Assembly (NCBI GenBank): GCA_900759455.1
Contig: CAAEVI010000032.1
Span: 1 to 40,598, forward strand
Reading direction: 5' to 3'
From: Erysipelotrichaceae bacterium
Lineage (GTDB): Bacteria > Bacillota_I > Bacilli_A > Erysipelotrichales > Erysipelotrichaceae
Length of the DNA stretch: 40,598 bases
Of this stretch, positions 1 through 7,388 are shown one piece after another. The position numbers were made by a program, and so were the translations under genes. Under the pieces are notes generated by a model. It did not search any database. It saw nothing but the letters and a program-made list of their open reading frames with translations, and was not told the origin of the DNA. Numbering within the stretch: the first letter of the stretch is position 1; each line of letters opens with the position of its first letter.

Positions 1-85
1 CTTCTCCCGTATAACTTTGAATGACCACACCGCCGTCTTCGACTGTATAGATATAATTTCCTTCCACGCCTCGCACGGTCAGCGT
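1..85. repeat. Direct repeat copy A within the Big_2/LRR gene
   Basis: This copy is identical over 85 bases to positions 835-919, an offset of 834 bp or 278 codons, so the reading frame is kept. It encodes the junction between an Ig-like domain and the following LRR block (VEGNYIYTVEDGGVV and flanks). The copy begins at the window edge, so the true repeat may be longer. Confidence 0.97.
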
Positions 86-2452
86 ACATACAGCTGTTGC
101 AGGATAGCTTTCTCCCGGCACATTGCCGATCGCTGTTGCAGTGATCACTGTTGTTCCTTCTCCTTTTGCAGTTACCATGCCGTTTTCATCCACAACGGCA
201 ACAGCTTCATTGCTTGTTGACCATGTTACATCATGATTTGTCGCATTTCCTGAATAAGATGTTACTTTCAGCTGCAGCTGATCACCTTCGTCCAACTGTT
301 TCTTTGATTCGTTTAAGCCAATGACAGACGGATATACTTCTGTCTCGAACTCATATCCCTGTCTTTCCAGCAGCTTTGCCGTTTTGCTTCCTTCTTTAGC
401 GACCAGTGTACCTGCTACCCCTTTCAGGGCATTGGTTCCCAGATAAGTGATATTGTCCGGCAGCACCAGCAGCTTCAATGCACTGCATGTCGAGAACGCA
501 TTCGGTCCGATCGATGTCAATGTGCTCGGCAGTTTCACCGTTGTCAGCTCACGGCAGTTGGAGAATGCTTCTCTGGAGATCGATGTGACTCCTTCCGGTA
601 ATGTCAGCGACTTGATCGCTGTTCCGTAGAAGGCCCGCTGCCCCACACTTTTCAGCGTATCCGGCAATGTTACTTCTGACAGCTTTTTATCTCCGCTGAA
701 TGCTTCCTGATCGATCACTTCCACACCGTTTGGAATAACGACGCTTTCGATCGCATCATTCATCCAGAAGCTCATTTTGCCCAGTTTCTTGACCGGTTTT
801 CCGTCAATCGTTTCCGGGATGACGATATTGATTTCTTCTCCCGTATAACTTTGAATGACCACACCGCCGTCTTCGACTGTATAGATATAATTTCCTTCCA
901 CGCCTCGCACGGTCAGCGTGCAGCTGGCAGAAGCAGGTTTCTGCAGACCGTCTGCCACACCGACGGAAGTCGCTTTAATCTCGACGGTTCCTTCACCGAC
1001 TCCGGTAACAGTCCCGTCTTCGTCAACTGTCGCAATCGTCTCATCACTGCTTGTCCAGATCACATCCTTATTGGTAGGATTGCCGGCATAGCCGTTGATA
1101 GAAAGCTGAAGTTCTTCGCCCTCATCCAGCTGTTTGTTGACAGGTACGCCGTAAATCTGGAATGACAAAGGATAGGTATCTTTTTCACCGGCTATTTCAT
1201 AATTCAGGTCAAGCAGCTTATCTGCTGTTTGTGAACCTGATTTGACATACAGTTTTGTAACGCCCTTGTCGAAACTTGTGCTTGTCATTGAAGTAATGCG
1301 GTCCGGAAGATCGATGCGCTGTAATGCATCGCATCCATGGAATGCCTTTGATCCGATCTGTGTGATCGTCTGCGGCAAATAAACGTAGCTGAGCGATTCG
1401 CAGTCATAAAATGTACTTGTTCCTACAGAAGTGACTCCGTACGGAAGATAAACGGAGGTCAGTTTTTTGCAACTGTAGAATGCCTCCTGACCAAGAGTGC
1501 GCAGAGTTGAAGGCAGTGTGATTTCTGTCATTTCATCCGCATAATAGAATGCCTTGCTTTCAATCGCGGTTACGCCTTCCGGAATGATCACAGAAGAGGC
1601 ATCGATCCTTGCCAGTGCGGAACTTCCTATTACCGTCACCTTTTTTCCGTTGATGGAAGCCGGCACTTCCACTTTTGCATCCTTTTTCGTACAGCCGATG
1701 ATCTTTATCGTACCGTCATCAAGATAAGTATACTTAAATCCGTCATACACGCCGGTCACTTCTACGCTGCATGTGCCTTCTGCCGGAAAATCCTGACCTT
1801 CGTTTTTCCCTACGCTGACAGCACGAATTGTTGTGATGCCGGCACCGACTGCCGTAACATTTCCTTCCTGATCAACGACAGCCACACTCGGATCATCGCT
1901 TGACCAGACAACTTCTTTATTCGTTGTTCCGATCGAGAAACCGTTTGTTTTTACAACGGAGGTCTTTCCCTCATCCAGTTTCAGTCTGGTCGGATTCAAC
2001 GTGATCTTAGTCGGATAGACTTCACTTGGATCGTATTCCCCGACGACAACCTTGCAGGTTGCCTTAACATCAGTGCCGATCACAGAAGCGGTAATCACGG
2101 CCTCTCCGATCTGTTTTGCCTCTATCAGACCGTTGTCGGACACAGAAGCCACTTCCGGATGGTCACTGGACCATGCGATTCCAGTTGTCTTATCCCAGTT
2201 TTGAGCGCCGGTTACTGCACCGACAGATAACTGAAGATTCTGACCGGGTGAAGTATTCCACAAAGAGTGAGTCAGTGCAATTGCACTTGGATATACTGTT
2301 TCGTTTTCTGCAGCAGATACTTCCTGTTTGTTTGCTGTATCCACATATGTGATATCATCATCAGCCTGAATGCACCATGACATGCTCGGTGCCGCAGCAG
2401 TCATCACTGCCATGGCCGAGCAAAGCATTTTTTCAATTTTTTTCCTGCTCAT
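1..2452 (-). CDS. Secreted Big_2 (Ig-like) / LRR_5 (BspA-like) surface protein, 3' end beyond window
   Basis: The minus-strand frame stays open from ATG 2452 to the window edge, giving about 817 residues without a stop. Residues 1-31 form a signal peptide (basic start, then hydrophobic AMAVMTAAAPSMSW). Visible order: Big_2-type Ig domain (about 52-137), second Big_2 (146-230), LRR_5 block (238-412), Big_2 (428-514), second LRR_5 block (520-690), fourth Big_2 (705-790). The last residues then begin a near-copy of the LRR lead-in. Ig domains are recognised by the LDEGxxLQL and VVWSSDDPSVAVVD-type motifs, and LRR_5 by repeated LPxxLTSIGxxAFxxC. Such proteins are usually wall- or surface-exposed adhesins, so that role is inferred from family. 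No anchor motif can be seen because the C-terminus is missing. The chosen ATG has no close Shine-Dalgarno (see findings) and an in-frame stop lies two codons upstream. Monocistronic from its own promoter as far as visible. Confidence 0.88.
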   Translation of the reverse strand, partial: MSRKKIEKMLCSAMAVMTAAAPSMSWCIQADDDITYVDTANKQEVSAAENETVYPSAIALTHSLWNTSPGQNLQLSVGAVTGAQNWDKTTGIAWSSDHPEVASVSDNGLIEAKQIGEAVITASVIGTDVKATCKVVVGEYDPSEVYPTKITLNPTRLKLDEGKTSVVKTNGFSIGTTNKEVVWSSDDPSVAVVDQEGNVTAVGAGITTIRAVSVGKNEGQDFPAEGTCSVEVTGVYDGFKYTYLDDGTIKIIGCTKKDAKVEVPASINGKKVTVIGSSALARIDASSVIIPEGVTAIESKAFYYADEMTEITLPSTLRTLGQEAFYSCKKLTSVYLPYGVTSVGTSTFYDCESLSYVYLPQTITQIGSKAFHGCDALQRIDLPDRITSMTSTSFDKGVTKLYVKSGSQTADKLLDLNYEIAGEKDTYPLSFQIYGVPVNKQLDEGEELQLSINGYAGNPTNKDVIWTSSDETIATVDEDGTVTGVGEGTVEIKATSVGVADGLQKPASASCTLTVRGVEGNYIYTVEDGGVVIQSYTGEEINIVIPETIDGKPVKKLGKMSFWMNDAIESVVIPNGVEVIDQEAFSGDKKLSEVTLPDTLKSVGQRAFYGTAIKSLTLPEGVTSISREAFSNCRELTTVKLPSTLTSIGPNAFSTCSALKLLVLPDNITYLGTNALKGVAGTLVAKEGSKTAKLLERQGYEFETEVYPSVIGLNESKKQLDEGDQLQLKVTSYSGNATNHDVTWSTSNEAVAVVDENGMVTAKGEGTTVITATAIGNVPGESYPATAVCTLTVRGVEGNYIYTVEDGGVVIQSYTGE
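835..919. repeat. Direct repeat copy B within the Big_2/LRR gene
   Basis: Second copy of the 85-base exact repeat at 1-85. Sequence on the side away from the window edge diverges at the nucleotide level, although domain order is the same. The left-hand boundary cannot be judged because copy A starts at position 1. Confidence 0.97.
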
Positions 2453-2499
2453 TTTTCAATTCAGCCGGAATCAATTTCCAGCTTTCCTCCCTTTACACC

Positions 2500-2529
2500 C
2501 GATTATAATAATCGAAAAAAAATCAACAA
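2500..2529 (-). promoter_or_regulatory. Promoter of the Big_2/LRR gene with palindrome over the -10
   Basis: On the minus strand a TTGTTG -35 (2524-2529) is separated by 16 bp from a perfect TATAAT -10 (2502-2507). A perfect 15-bp palindrome, CGATTAT-A-ATAATCG (2500-2514), covers the -10 and could be a repressor site. A purine-rich GGGAGG follows at 2486-2491. Confidence 0.6.
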
Positions 2530-2640
2530 GATTCAAAGAAACGGTTTAACGGACATTTGATATTTGCGTGACTTATTTTTTAATTATCTTAAAAGTTTTT
2601 TCATGATTTTAATTAGTATTTACATTGCACCTTTCACAAA

Positions 2641-2676
2641 CAAAACAGTACGGAAACATATCCCGTACTGTTTTTC
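2641..2676 (-). terminator. Rho-independent terminator after dapH (probably bidirectional)
   Basis: Inverted repeat AAAACAGTACGG (2642-2653) / CCGTACTGTTTT (2663-2674) with T-rich flanks on both strands. It sits 13 bp after the dapH stop codon and would end the lysine operon transcript. Confidence 0.8.
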
Positions 2677-2688
2677 TGGCGATGCTGA

Positions 2689-3372
2689 TTACAATGATCG
2701 AAGAGCAGAAACCAGTGCTGTTTTCTGTGTTGCTTTCTCATCTTTTTGCTTGATGACCCGCGCCGGTGTACCGGCTACAACAGTATGCGGAGGAACATCT
2801 TCGATCACGACTGCACCTGCAGCAACCACTGCCCCTTCTCCAACATGCACGCCTTCGATGATGACCGCATTGGCCCCGACCAGAACATTATCTTCAATGA
2901 TCACGGGTGTCGCTGATGCCGGTTCGATCACACCGGCCAGCACGGCACCGGCTCCGATATGACAGTTTTTACCTACTGTTGCACGTCCGCCTAAGACAGC
3001 GCCCATATCGATCATGGTCCCTTCTCCGATCACAGCGCCGATATTGATGACGGCTCCCATCATGATGACGGCATTGTCTCCGATTTCCACCTGATCACGA
3101 ATCAGGGCACCCGGTTCAATGCGGGCACGGATGTTCTTTAGATCCAGCAAAGGGACAGCACTGTTACGACAGTCATTTTCGATAACGACATCCGTCAGAT
3201 CCTCTTTATGGACAGTCAATACTGGTTCGATATCTTTCCAGTCGCCGAAGACAACATCCGCAAACTGATGACAGTTCGGGAATAAGATATCCTTCTCTGA
3301 CTTAAAATATACTTTTACCGGTGTCTTTTTTTCTGCATCATGTATAAAATTGATGATTTCCTGTGCGTTCAT
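2689..3372 (-). CDS. dapH: Tetrahydrodipicolinate N-acetyltransferase
   Basis: Cytoplasmic 227-aa enzyme that acetylates tetrahydrodipicolinate with acetyl-CoA, the committing step of the acetylase branch of DAP/lysine synthesis. An N-terminal domain (about 1-85) matches the DapH-specific extension. A left-handed beta-helix of hexapeptide repeats follows (about 88-195: IGDNAVIMMGAVINIGAVIGEG, continuing to VVAAGAVVIEDVPPHTVVAGTPARVIK). Length is typical for Bacillota DapH (about 230-240). Start: ATG 3372 overlaps the dapB stop by 4 bp (ATGA) and has AGGAG 7 nt upstream. Last gene of the lysine operon, followed by a terminator. A generic acetyltransferase is unlikely given its dap neighbours. 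Confidence 0.95.
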   Translation of the reverse strand: MNAQEIINFIHDAEKKTPVKVYFKSEKDILFPNCHQFADVVFGDWKDIEPVLTVHKEDLTDVVIENDCRNSAVPLLDLKNIRARIEPGALIRDQVEIGDNAVIMMGAVINIGAVIGEGTMIDMGAVLGGRATVGKNCHIGAGAVLAGVIEPASATPVIIEDNVLVGANAVIIEGVHVGEGAVVAAGAVVIEDVPPHTVVAGTPARVIKQKDEKATQKTALVSALRSL

Positions 3373-4082
3373 ACGATTTCTCCTATCAAATCATTCATAG
3401 TGTAAAAGCCTGGCTGTTTTTCTTCCATAAAGGCCAGGGCCCGCAATGCCCCGTTCACAAAGATCTGACGGCTCGTTGCTGTATGTGTCAGCTTCAATGT
3501 TTCGTCATCTCCCAGATACATCACGGTGTGTTCTCCGGCAGCTGTTCCTCCGCGAACAGAGTGAATACCGATTTCTTTTCCTCTTTTTCCGACAAATCCC
3601 TTTCGCTGATACACATGATCGTATGCATCATCAGGATCCATGGCATTCAGCAGCATGGCTGCAGTCCCGCTAGGTGCATCCTGCTTCTGATTATGATGCG
3701 TCTCGATCAGCTCCATATCAAATGCATCCTGCAGCAGCGGCGTCATGATTTCCACCAGTCGAGTCATCAGTGCGACGCCGTAAGAATAGTTGGCGGAATA
3801 AAAGACAGGACACACTTTGGCCGTTTCCTTCAGCATTTCCTTGTCTTCTTCCCGCAGTGCCGTAGTACCGCAGACCAGAATACAATGCTTTTCCTTACTA
3901 TATGTACAAACCCCTTTGATATTATCCGGATGCGAAAAATCAATGATTGCATCACATTCCAAACTGCGCATTGCCTGGGCATCGGCTTTTTCCACACATT
4001 CCACTACTTCATGACCGCAGGCACGGGCACTGTGATAAATCAGGGTGCCCATTTTTCCGGTTCCGACAATTACGATTCGCAT
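3369..4082 (-). CDS. dapB: 4-hydroxy-tetrahydrodipicolinate reductase
   Basis: Reduces hydroxy-tetrahydrodipicolinate with NAD(P)H in the DAP/lysine pathway. A Rossmann glycine-rich motif GTGKMG lies at residues 7-12. The catalytic/substrate block ETHHNQKQDAPSGTA is intact, followed by VRGGTAAGEHTVMYLG and a C-terminal HTATSRQIFVNGALRA. At 237 aa it is somewhat shorter than E. coli DapB (273) but in the range of other Bacillota. Start ATG 4082 lies inside the last codons of dapA (13-bp overlap), suggesting translational coupling; GGAG is 11 nt upstream. Confidence 0.96.
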   Translation of the reverse strand: MRIVIVGTGKMGTLIYHSARACGHEVVECVEKADAQAMRSLECDAIIDFSHPDNIKGVCTYSKEKHCILVCGTTALREEDKEMLKETAKVCPVFYSANYSYGVALMTRLVEIMTPLLQDAFDMELIETHHNQKQDAPSGTAAMLLNAMDPDDAYDHVYQRKGFVGKRGKEIGIHSVRGGTAAGEHTVMYLGDDETLKLTHTATSRQIFVNGALRALAFMEEKQPGFYTMNDLIGEIV

Positions 4083-4957
4083 AAGCCATATTTCTCCATT
4101 TCCTTTTTCAGGCGGTCATATGTATCCGGCATCATTTCACACAGCGGATAACGATAACCGCCGACCTTCATCCCCATCAGATTCAGTGCCGCTTTGACCG
4201 GGATCGGATTGACCTCGCAAAACAGTGCCGCGATCAGATCGAGATACTTCAGCTGTAAATCTCTGCTTTTCTTCACATCGCCGTTGTGCCAGGATGCCAC
4301 GATTTCATGTGTCTGCTGCGGAACGACATTGGCCAGAACACTGATGACTCCGCTTGCCCCTAAGGAAAGCATGCTGGTGATCATGTCATCATTACCGCTG
4401 TACATGGCAAAATCTTCATTGACATAACGGGCAATGCGCGCTGCATATGCAATGCTTCCGCTGGCTTCCTTGATGCCGCAGATATTCGGATGCTTGCTGA
4501 GCTGCGCCACCACATCTTCACTGATGCTGCAGCCGGTCCTTCCCGGAACGTTATATAAAATGATCGGTGCGCTTACCTGATCAGCTACCTGAAGAAAATG
4601 CTGCAGCATACCGTTTTTATTCGCCTTATTATAATAAGGCGAAATCATCAGCAGGGCATCCGCTCCCATATCCGCATAACGCTTTGCTTTTTCCACCGCC
4701 GTCTGCGTACAGTTGCTGCCGGCCCCGACAATGACAGGTACCCGGTGATTGACATGCTCGATCGTTACCTGAGCAACTTCATCATCTTCTTCATGTGTCA
4801 TGGTGCTGCTTTCACCCGTTGTTCCAAGCACAAGGATCCCGTCCGTTGAATGTTCGATATGCCAGTCGAGCAGCTCCCGAAGCTTCTCAAAATTCACGCT
4901 TCCATCCTCATGAAACGGTGTAACCAATGCTACGATACTTCCTTTAATTGCTTTCAT
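4070..4957 (-). CDS. dapA: 4-hydroxy-tetrahydrodipicolinate synthase
   Basis: Condenses pyruvate with aspartate semialdehyde; TIM-barrel Schiff-base lyase of the NAL/DHDPS family. Counting from the upstream in-frame ATG at 4963, the motifs are GTTGESSTM (residues 47-55), YNVPGRTG with the catalytic Tyr at 137, and the Schiff-base Lys at 165 in GIKEAS. Two ATGs lie close together. ATG 4963 is only 3 nt from AAGGAG, while ATG 4957 is 9 nt away and gives the usual MKAIKGS start, so 4957 is preferred (295 aa). It overlaps dapF by 14 bp and dapB by 13 bp in the riboswitch-controlled lysine operon. Confidence 0.96.
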   Translation of the reverse strand: MKAIKGSIVALVTPFHEDGSVNFEKLRELLDWHIEHSTDGILVLGTTGESSTMTHEEDDEVAQVTIEHVNHRVPVIVGAGSNCTQTAVEKAKRYADMGADALLMISPYYNKANKNGMLQHFLQVADQVSAPIILYNVPGRTGCSISEDVVAQLSKHPNICGIKEASGSIAYAARIARYVNEDFAMYSGNDDMITSMLSLGASGVISVLANVVPQQTHEIVASWHNGDVKKSRDLQLKYLDLIAALFCEVNPIPVKAALNLMGMKVGGYRYPLCEMMPDTYDRLKKEMEKYGLCES

Positions 4958-5765
4958 ATTCATATGCTCCTTTCATTATACGGACTGCCGGTCCGCTCAT
5001 CATTACATGTCCCTGTGATGCGATGCACAGCTGCAGTTCTCCTTCAGCCAGAAGCGCTGTGCCGTGATCCTCCATTTTCCCCAGGCGATTTGCACAGACC
5101 AGCGATGCACATGCTCCGGTCCCGCAGGCAAGCGTCATACCGCATCCTCTTTCGTATGTCCGCACCTTCATATGCTCTCTGTCGATGATTTCCACAAAGT
5201 TTACATTTGTCTGCTGGGCAAACATCGGATCCCCGCATACAGCTCTGCCGATATATTCCATATCGACCGATGCATGTTCACAAAACACTACAGTATGGAT
5301 CGTTCCCATGAACAAACTGTACAGCGTGACTGTTTCCTGATTCTTCAAAGTGATCTTCTTGCCCCACACGGGAGCACAGACACCGATTCGTTCCAGATCA
5401 TCGCTGGGCTCTCCCATATCGATCGTTACATAAAAGGGATCGCGGCTTTTCACTTTCACTTTCTGCATGCCTGCCAGTGTCTGCACTTCAAACTCATCCG
5501 TCTCTATGATCTGCTGATCCTGACAATAAGCAGCGAAACAGCGAATGCCGTTGCCGCACATCGGCGCCCTGCTTCCATCCTGATTATAAAAAATCATTTC
5601 CAGCGGCTGTTCTTTGACTGCAATAAAACCGTCTGCACCGATCCCCGTATGACGATCACATACCGCAGCCGCCAGATGACTGAGATCAATACCCTGCAGA
5701 TCGTTCATGGAGGCGATCACAAAATCATTTCCGCATCCGTGATATTTTGAAACCGGTATTCTCAT
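4944..5765 (-). CDS. dapF: Diaminopimelate epimerase
   Basis: Interconverts LL- and meso-diaminopimelate without cofactor, using a Cys pair as base and acid. Both are present: Cys70 in MCGNGIRC and Cys214 in LACGTGACAS (numbered from the chosen start). The N-terminal KYHGCGNDF is the family hallmark. Start: ATG 5765 overlaps the lysA stop as ATGA, with AGGGGAG about 11 nt upstream. A GTG at 5777 would add four residues but leaves no room for the ribosome-binding site. 273 aa, standard length. Confidence 0.95.
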   Translation of the reverse strand: MRIPVSKYHGCGNDFVIASMNDLQGIDLSHLAAAVCDRHTGIGADGFIAVKEQPLEMIFYNQDGSRAPMCGNGIRCFAAYCQDQQIIETDEFEVQTLAGMQKVKVKSRDPFYVTIDMGEPSDDLERIGVCAPVWGKKITLKNQETVTLYSLFMGTIHTVVFCEHASVDMEYIGRAVCGDPMFAQQTNVNFVEIIDREHMKVRTYERGCGMTLACGTGACASLVCANRLGKMEDHGTALLAEGELQLCIASQGHVMMSGPAVRIMKGAYEYESN

Positions 5766-7036
5766 CGTCCGATGCACTCCCCTTTCAACAGATCCTCATA
5801 TGTTTCGCGCCGAACCACACAATGCGCTTCTTTGTCTTTCACAAATACCACAGCCGGTATGCATAAACGGTTATAGCGGCTGGCCATGCTGTAGCCATAT
5901 GCTCCGGTCGTATACACGGCAAGAAGATCACCGGGCACACAAGGAGGTAACATGGCCTCTTCGATCAATACATCACCTGATTCACAGCATTTTCCGGCAA
6001 TACAGACAGCCTCTGTTTTATCCTCTTCCATGCGGTTCGCTATATCACAGCGATATTTCGCCTGATAAAGGGCCGGACGAATATTGTCGCTCATCCCTCC
6101 GTCGACAAACACATAACGGCGATGTACGGTCTTTTTCTGAAAACCGACCGTATATAAGGTCAGTCCGGCTTCTCCTACGATGCTCCTTCCCGGCTCAATC
6201 AAAATCTTAGCTAACGGAAGCTGATATTTTTCTTTTTGTTTTTCACATGCTTTCAGGATCGTTTGGCATTCCAGATCGATCGGTATCGGTCGATCCTCAT
6301 CCGTATAACGAACCGCAAAGCCACCGCCGACATCCAGGCACCTGCTTTCGATTCCATACGTTTCCTGCATTTCATAAAGAAACCTGCCCATTACTTCAAT
6401 TTCTGTTTCAAAGGCCTGCGGTTCAAAAATCTGCGAACCGATATGGGCATGAAAGCCGTCAAACACTATATTCGGATTTTGCTGCAGCATGCCGATCATT
6501 TCCGCCAGTACATCCTGCTCATGGATGGATATGCCGAATTTGCTGTCATCATGCGCTGTTACAATATATTCATGTGTATGCGCCTCAACACCTGGATTGA
6601 CCCGAATCAGCACATGAAGTTCATGATCATAGCGCTGGACGGCCTCATTGAGATATTCCGCTTCCATCACATTATCAACAATGAACGTTCCGACTCCGGC
6701 CTGCAAAGCTTCTTCGATTTCCCTTGGTGATTTGTTGTTTCCGTGAAAATGAATTCGTTTCGGATCAAAGCCGGCCGCTTTCGCCGTATAGAGTTCTCCC
6801 CCAGACACCACATCCAAAGAAAGATCATAACGCTGGGCCAGTTGAATGATTTCCTGCACACAGAACGCTTTGGAAGCATATAAGACCTCTGTCTCAAACA
6901 CTTTGCTCTGAAAACATTCCCGAAACATTTTCATATTTGTCTCGATACGGTTTTGATCATATACATATAACGGTGTTCCGTATGTCTGTGCCAGTTCATC
7001 GACACCCACACCCTGTATCTTCAGCATATTTCCCAT
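5762..7036 (-). CDS. lysA: Diaminopimelate decarboxylase
   Basis: PLP-dependent fold-type III decarboxylase converting meso-DAP to L-lysine, the last pathway step. The PLP lysine is K56 in LYASKAF. HFHGNNKS, HAHIGSQI, LDVGGGFAV, EPGRSIVG and CESGDVL (the Cys of the active site contributed by the partner subunit) are all present. First gene after the lysine riboswitch. ATG 7042 is only 2 nt from GGAGG (7046-7050), while ATG 7036 is 8 nt away and is preferred (424 aa). The ribosome-binding site directly abuts the terminator T-tract. Overlaps dapF by 4 bp. Confidence 0.95.
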   Translation of the reverse strand: MGNMLKIQGVGVDELAQTYGTPLYVYDQNRIETNMKMFRECFQSKVFETEVLYASKAFCVQEIIQLAQRYDLSLDVVSGGELYTAKAAGFDPKRIHFHGNNKSPREIEEALQAGVGTFIVDNVMEAEYLNEAVQRYDHELHVLIRVNPGVEAHTHEYIVTAHDDSKFGISIHEQDVLAEMIGMLQQNPNIVFDGFHAHIGSQIFEPQAFETEIEVMGRFLYEMQETYGIESRCLDVGGGFAVRYTDEDRPIPIDLECQTILKACEKQKEKYQLPLAKILIEPGRSIVGEAGLTLYTVGFQKKTVHRRYVFVDGGMSDNIRPALYQAKYRCDIANRMEEDKTEAVCIAGKCCESGDVLIEEAMLPPCVPGDLLAVYTTGAYGYSMASRYNRLCIPAVVFVKDKEAHCVVRRETYEDLLKGECIGR

Positions 7037-7050
7037 GTTCATTTCCTCCG

Positions 7051-7086
7051 AAAAAAAGACCGGTAAAAGAATCTATCTTACCGGTC
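7051..7086 (-). terminator. Riboswitch-controlled intrinsic terminator before lysA
   Basis: On the minus strand GACCGGTAA (7078-7086) pairs with TTACCGGTC (7058-7066) and is followed by seven T (7051-7057). It lies between the lysine aptamer and the lysA ribosome-binding site, so it is the expression platform. Premature termination at high lysine is the expected mode. Confidence 0.9.
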
Positions 7087-7103
7087 TCTATTCATCGCAA
7101 TAA

Positions 7104-7256
7104 GATAGCACTCCTACATCCGTAGACAGTCTGACCCATCTTCTGGATCAGCCCACCATCCCTTCATGCCTGTCAGGACAGTTCGGCAGAATTGCCTCCA
7201 AAACAGTTCTAACACCTGCCGGCTCGCTGTTTCTTCTTCGCCTCTGCGCCTCTATC
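7104..7256 (-). promoter_or_regulatory. Lysine riboswitch (L-box) upstream of lysA
   Basis: Minus-strand RNA opens with GATAGAGGCGC (from 7256) and closes with GGAGTGCTATC (down to 7104). This is the conserved P1 and core of the lysine riboswitch class. Between them are several hairpins, including CTGATCCAGAAGATGGGTCAG and the GGCAGG / CCTGCC-type arms, giving a length of about 153 nt that fits the class. It binds lysine and controls the terminator at 7051-7086, and thereby lysA-dapF-dapA-dapB-dapH. Confidence 0.9.
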
Positions 7257-7269
7257 AATATTTGCTTAT

Positions 7270-7297
7270 ATTATACAATCTTTTCATTGTTTTTCAA
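7270..7297 (-). promoter_or_regulatory. Promoter of the lysine operon
   Basis: TTGAAA (7292-7297), 16-bp spacer, TATAAT (7270-7275) on the minus strand. It starts transcription a few bases before the L-box aptamer. Confidence 0.75.
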
Positions 7298-7337
7298 TAC
7301 ATTTTTTCATAATTTACAATTTCTGCAATATTTTTCA

Positions 7338-7366
7338 TTGTGGATCTTTGTTTTTTCCGCTAAAAT
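7338..7366 (+). promoter_or_regulatory. Promoter of the M20 deacetylase gene
   Basis: TTGTGG (7338-7343), 17-bp spacer, TAAAAT (7361-7366). No riboswitch fits between this promoter and the gene, unlike the divergent lysine operon. Confidence 0.55.
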
Positions 7367-7388
7367 GAACGAGAGAGGAGGAACACTC

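Noticed and set aside
17..1165. Plus-strand ORFs at 17-220, 447-629 and 851-1165
   Set aside because: They are antisense to the continuous Big_2/LRR reading frame. Two of them share the same start only because of the 85-bp repeat. No ribosome-binding sites.
2564..2962. Plus-strand 132-aa ORF over the dapH end
   Set aside because: Its second half is a Thr/Ala/Pro-rich shadow of the dapH hexapeptide repeats on the other strand.
3363..4151. Plus-strand 262-aa ORF opposite dapB
   Set aside because: Antisense to a clear dapB with all motifs. The product is Cys/His/Phe-rich low-quality sequence without family resemblance.
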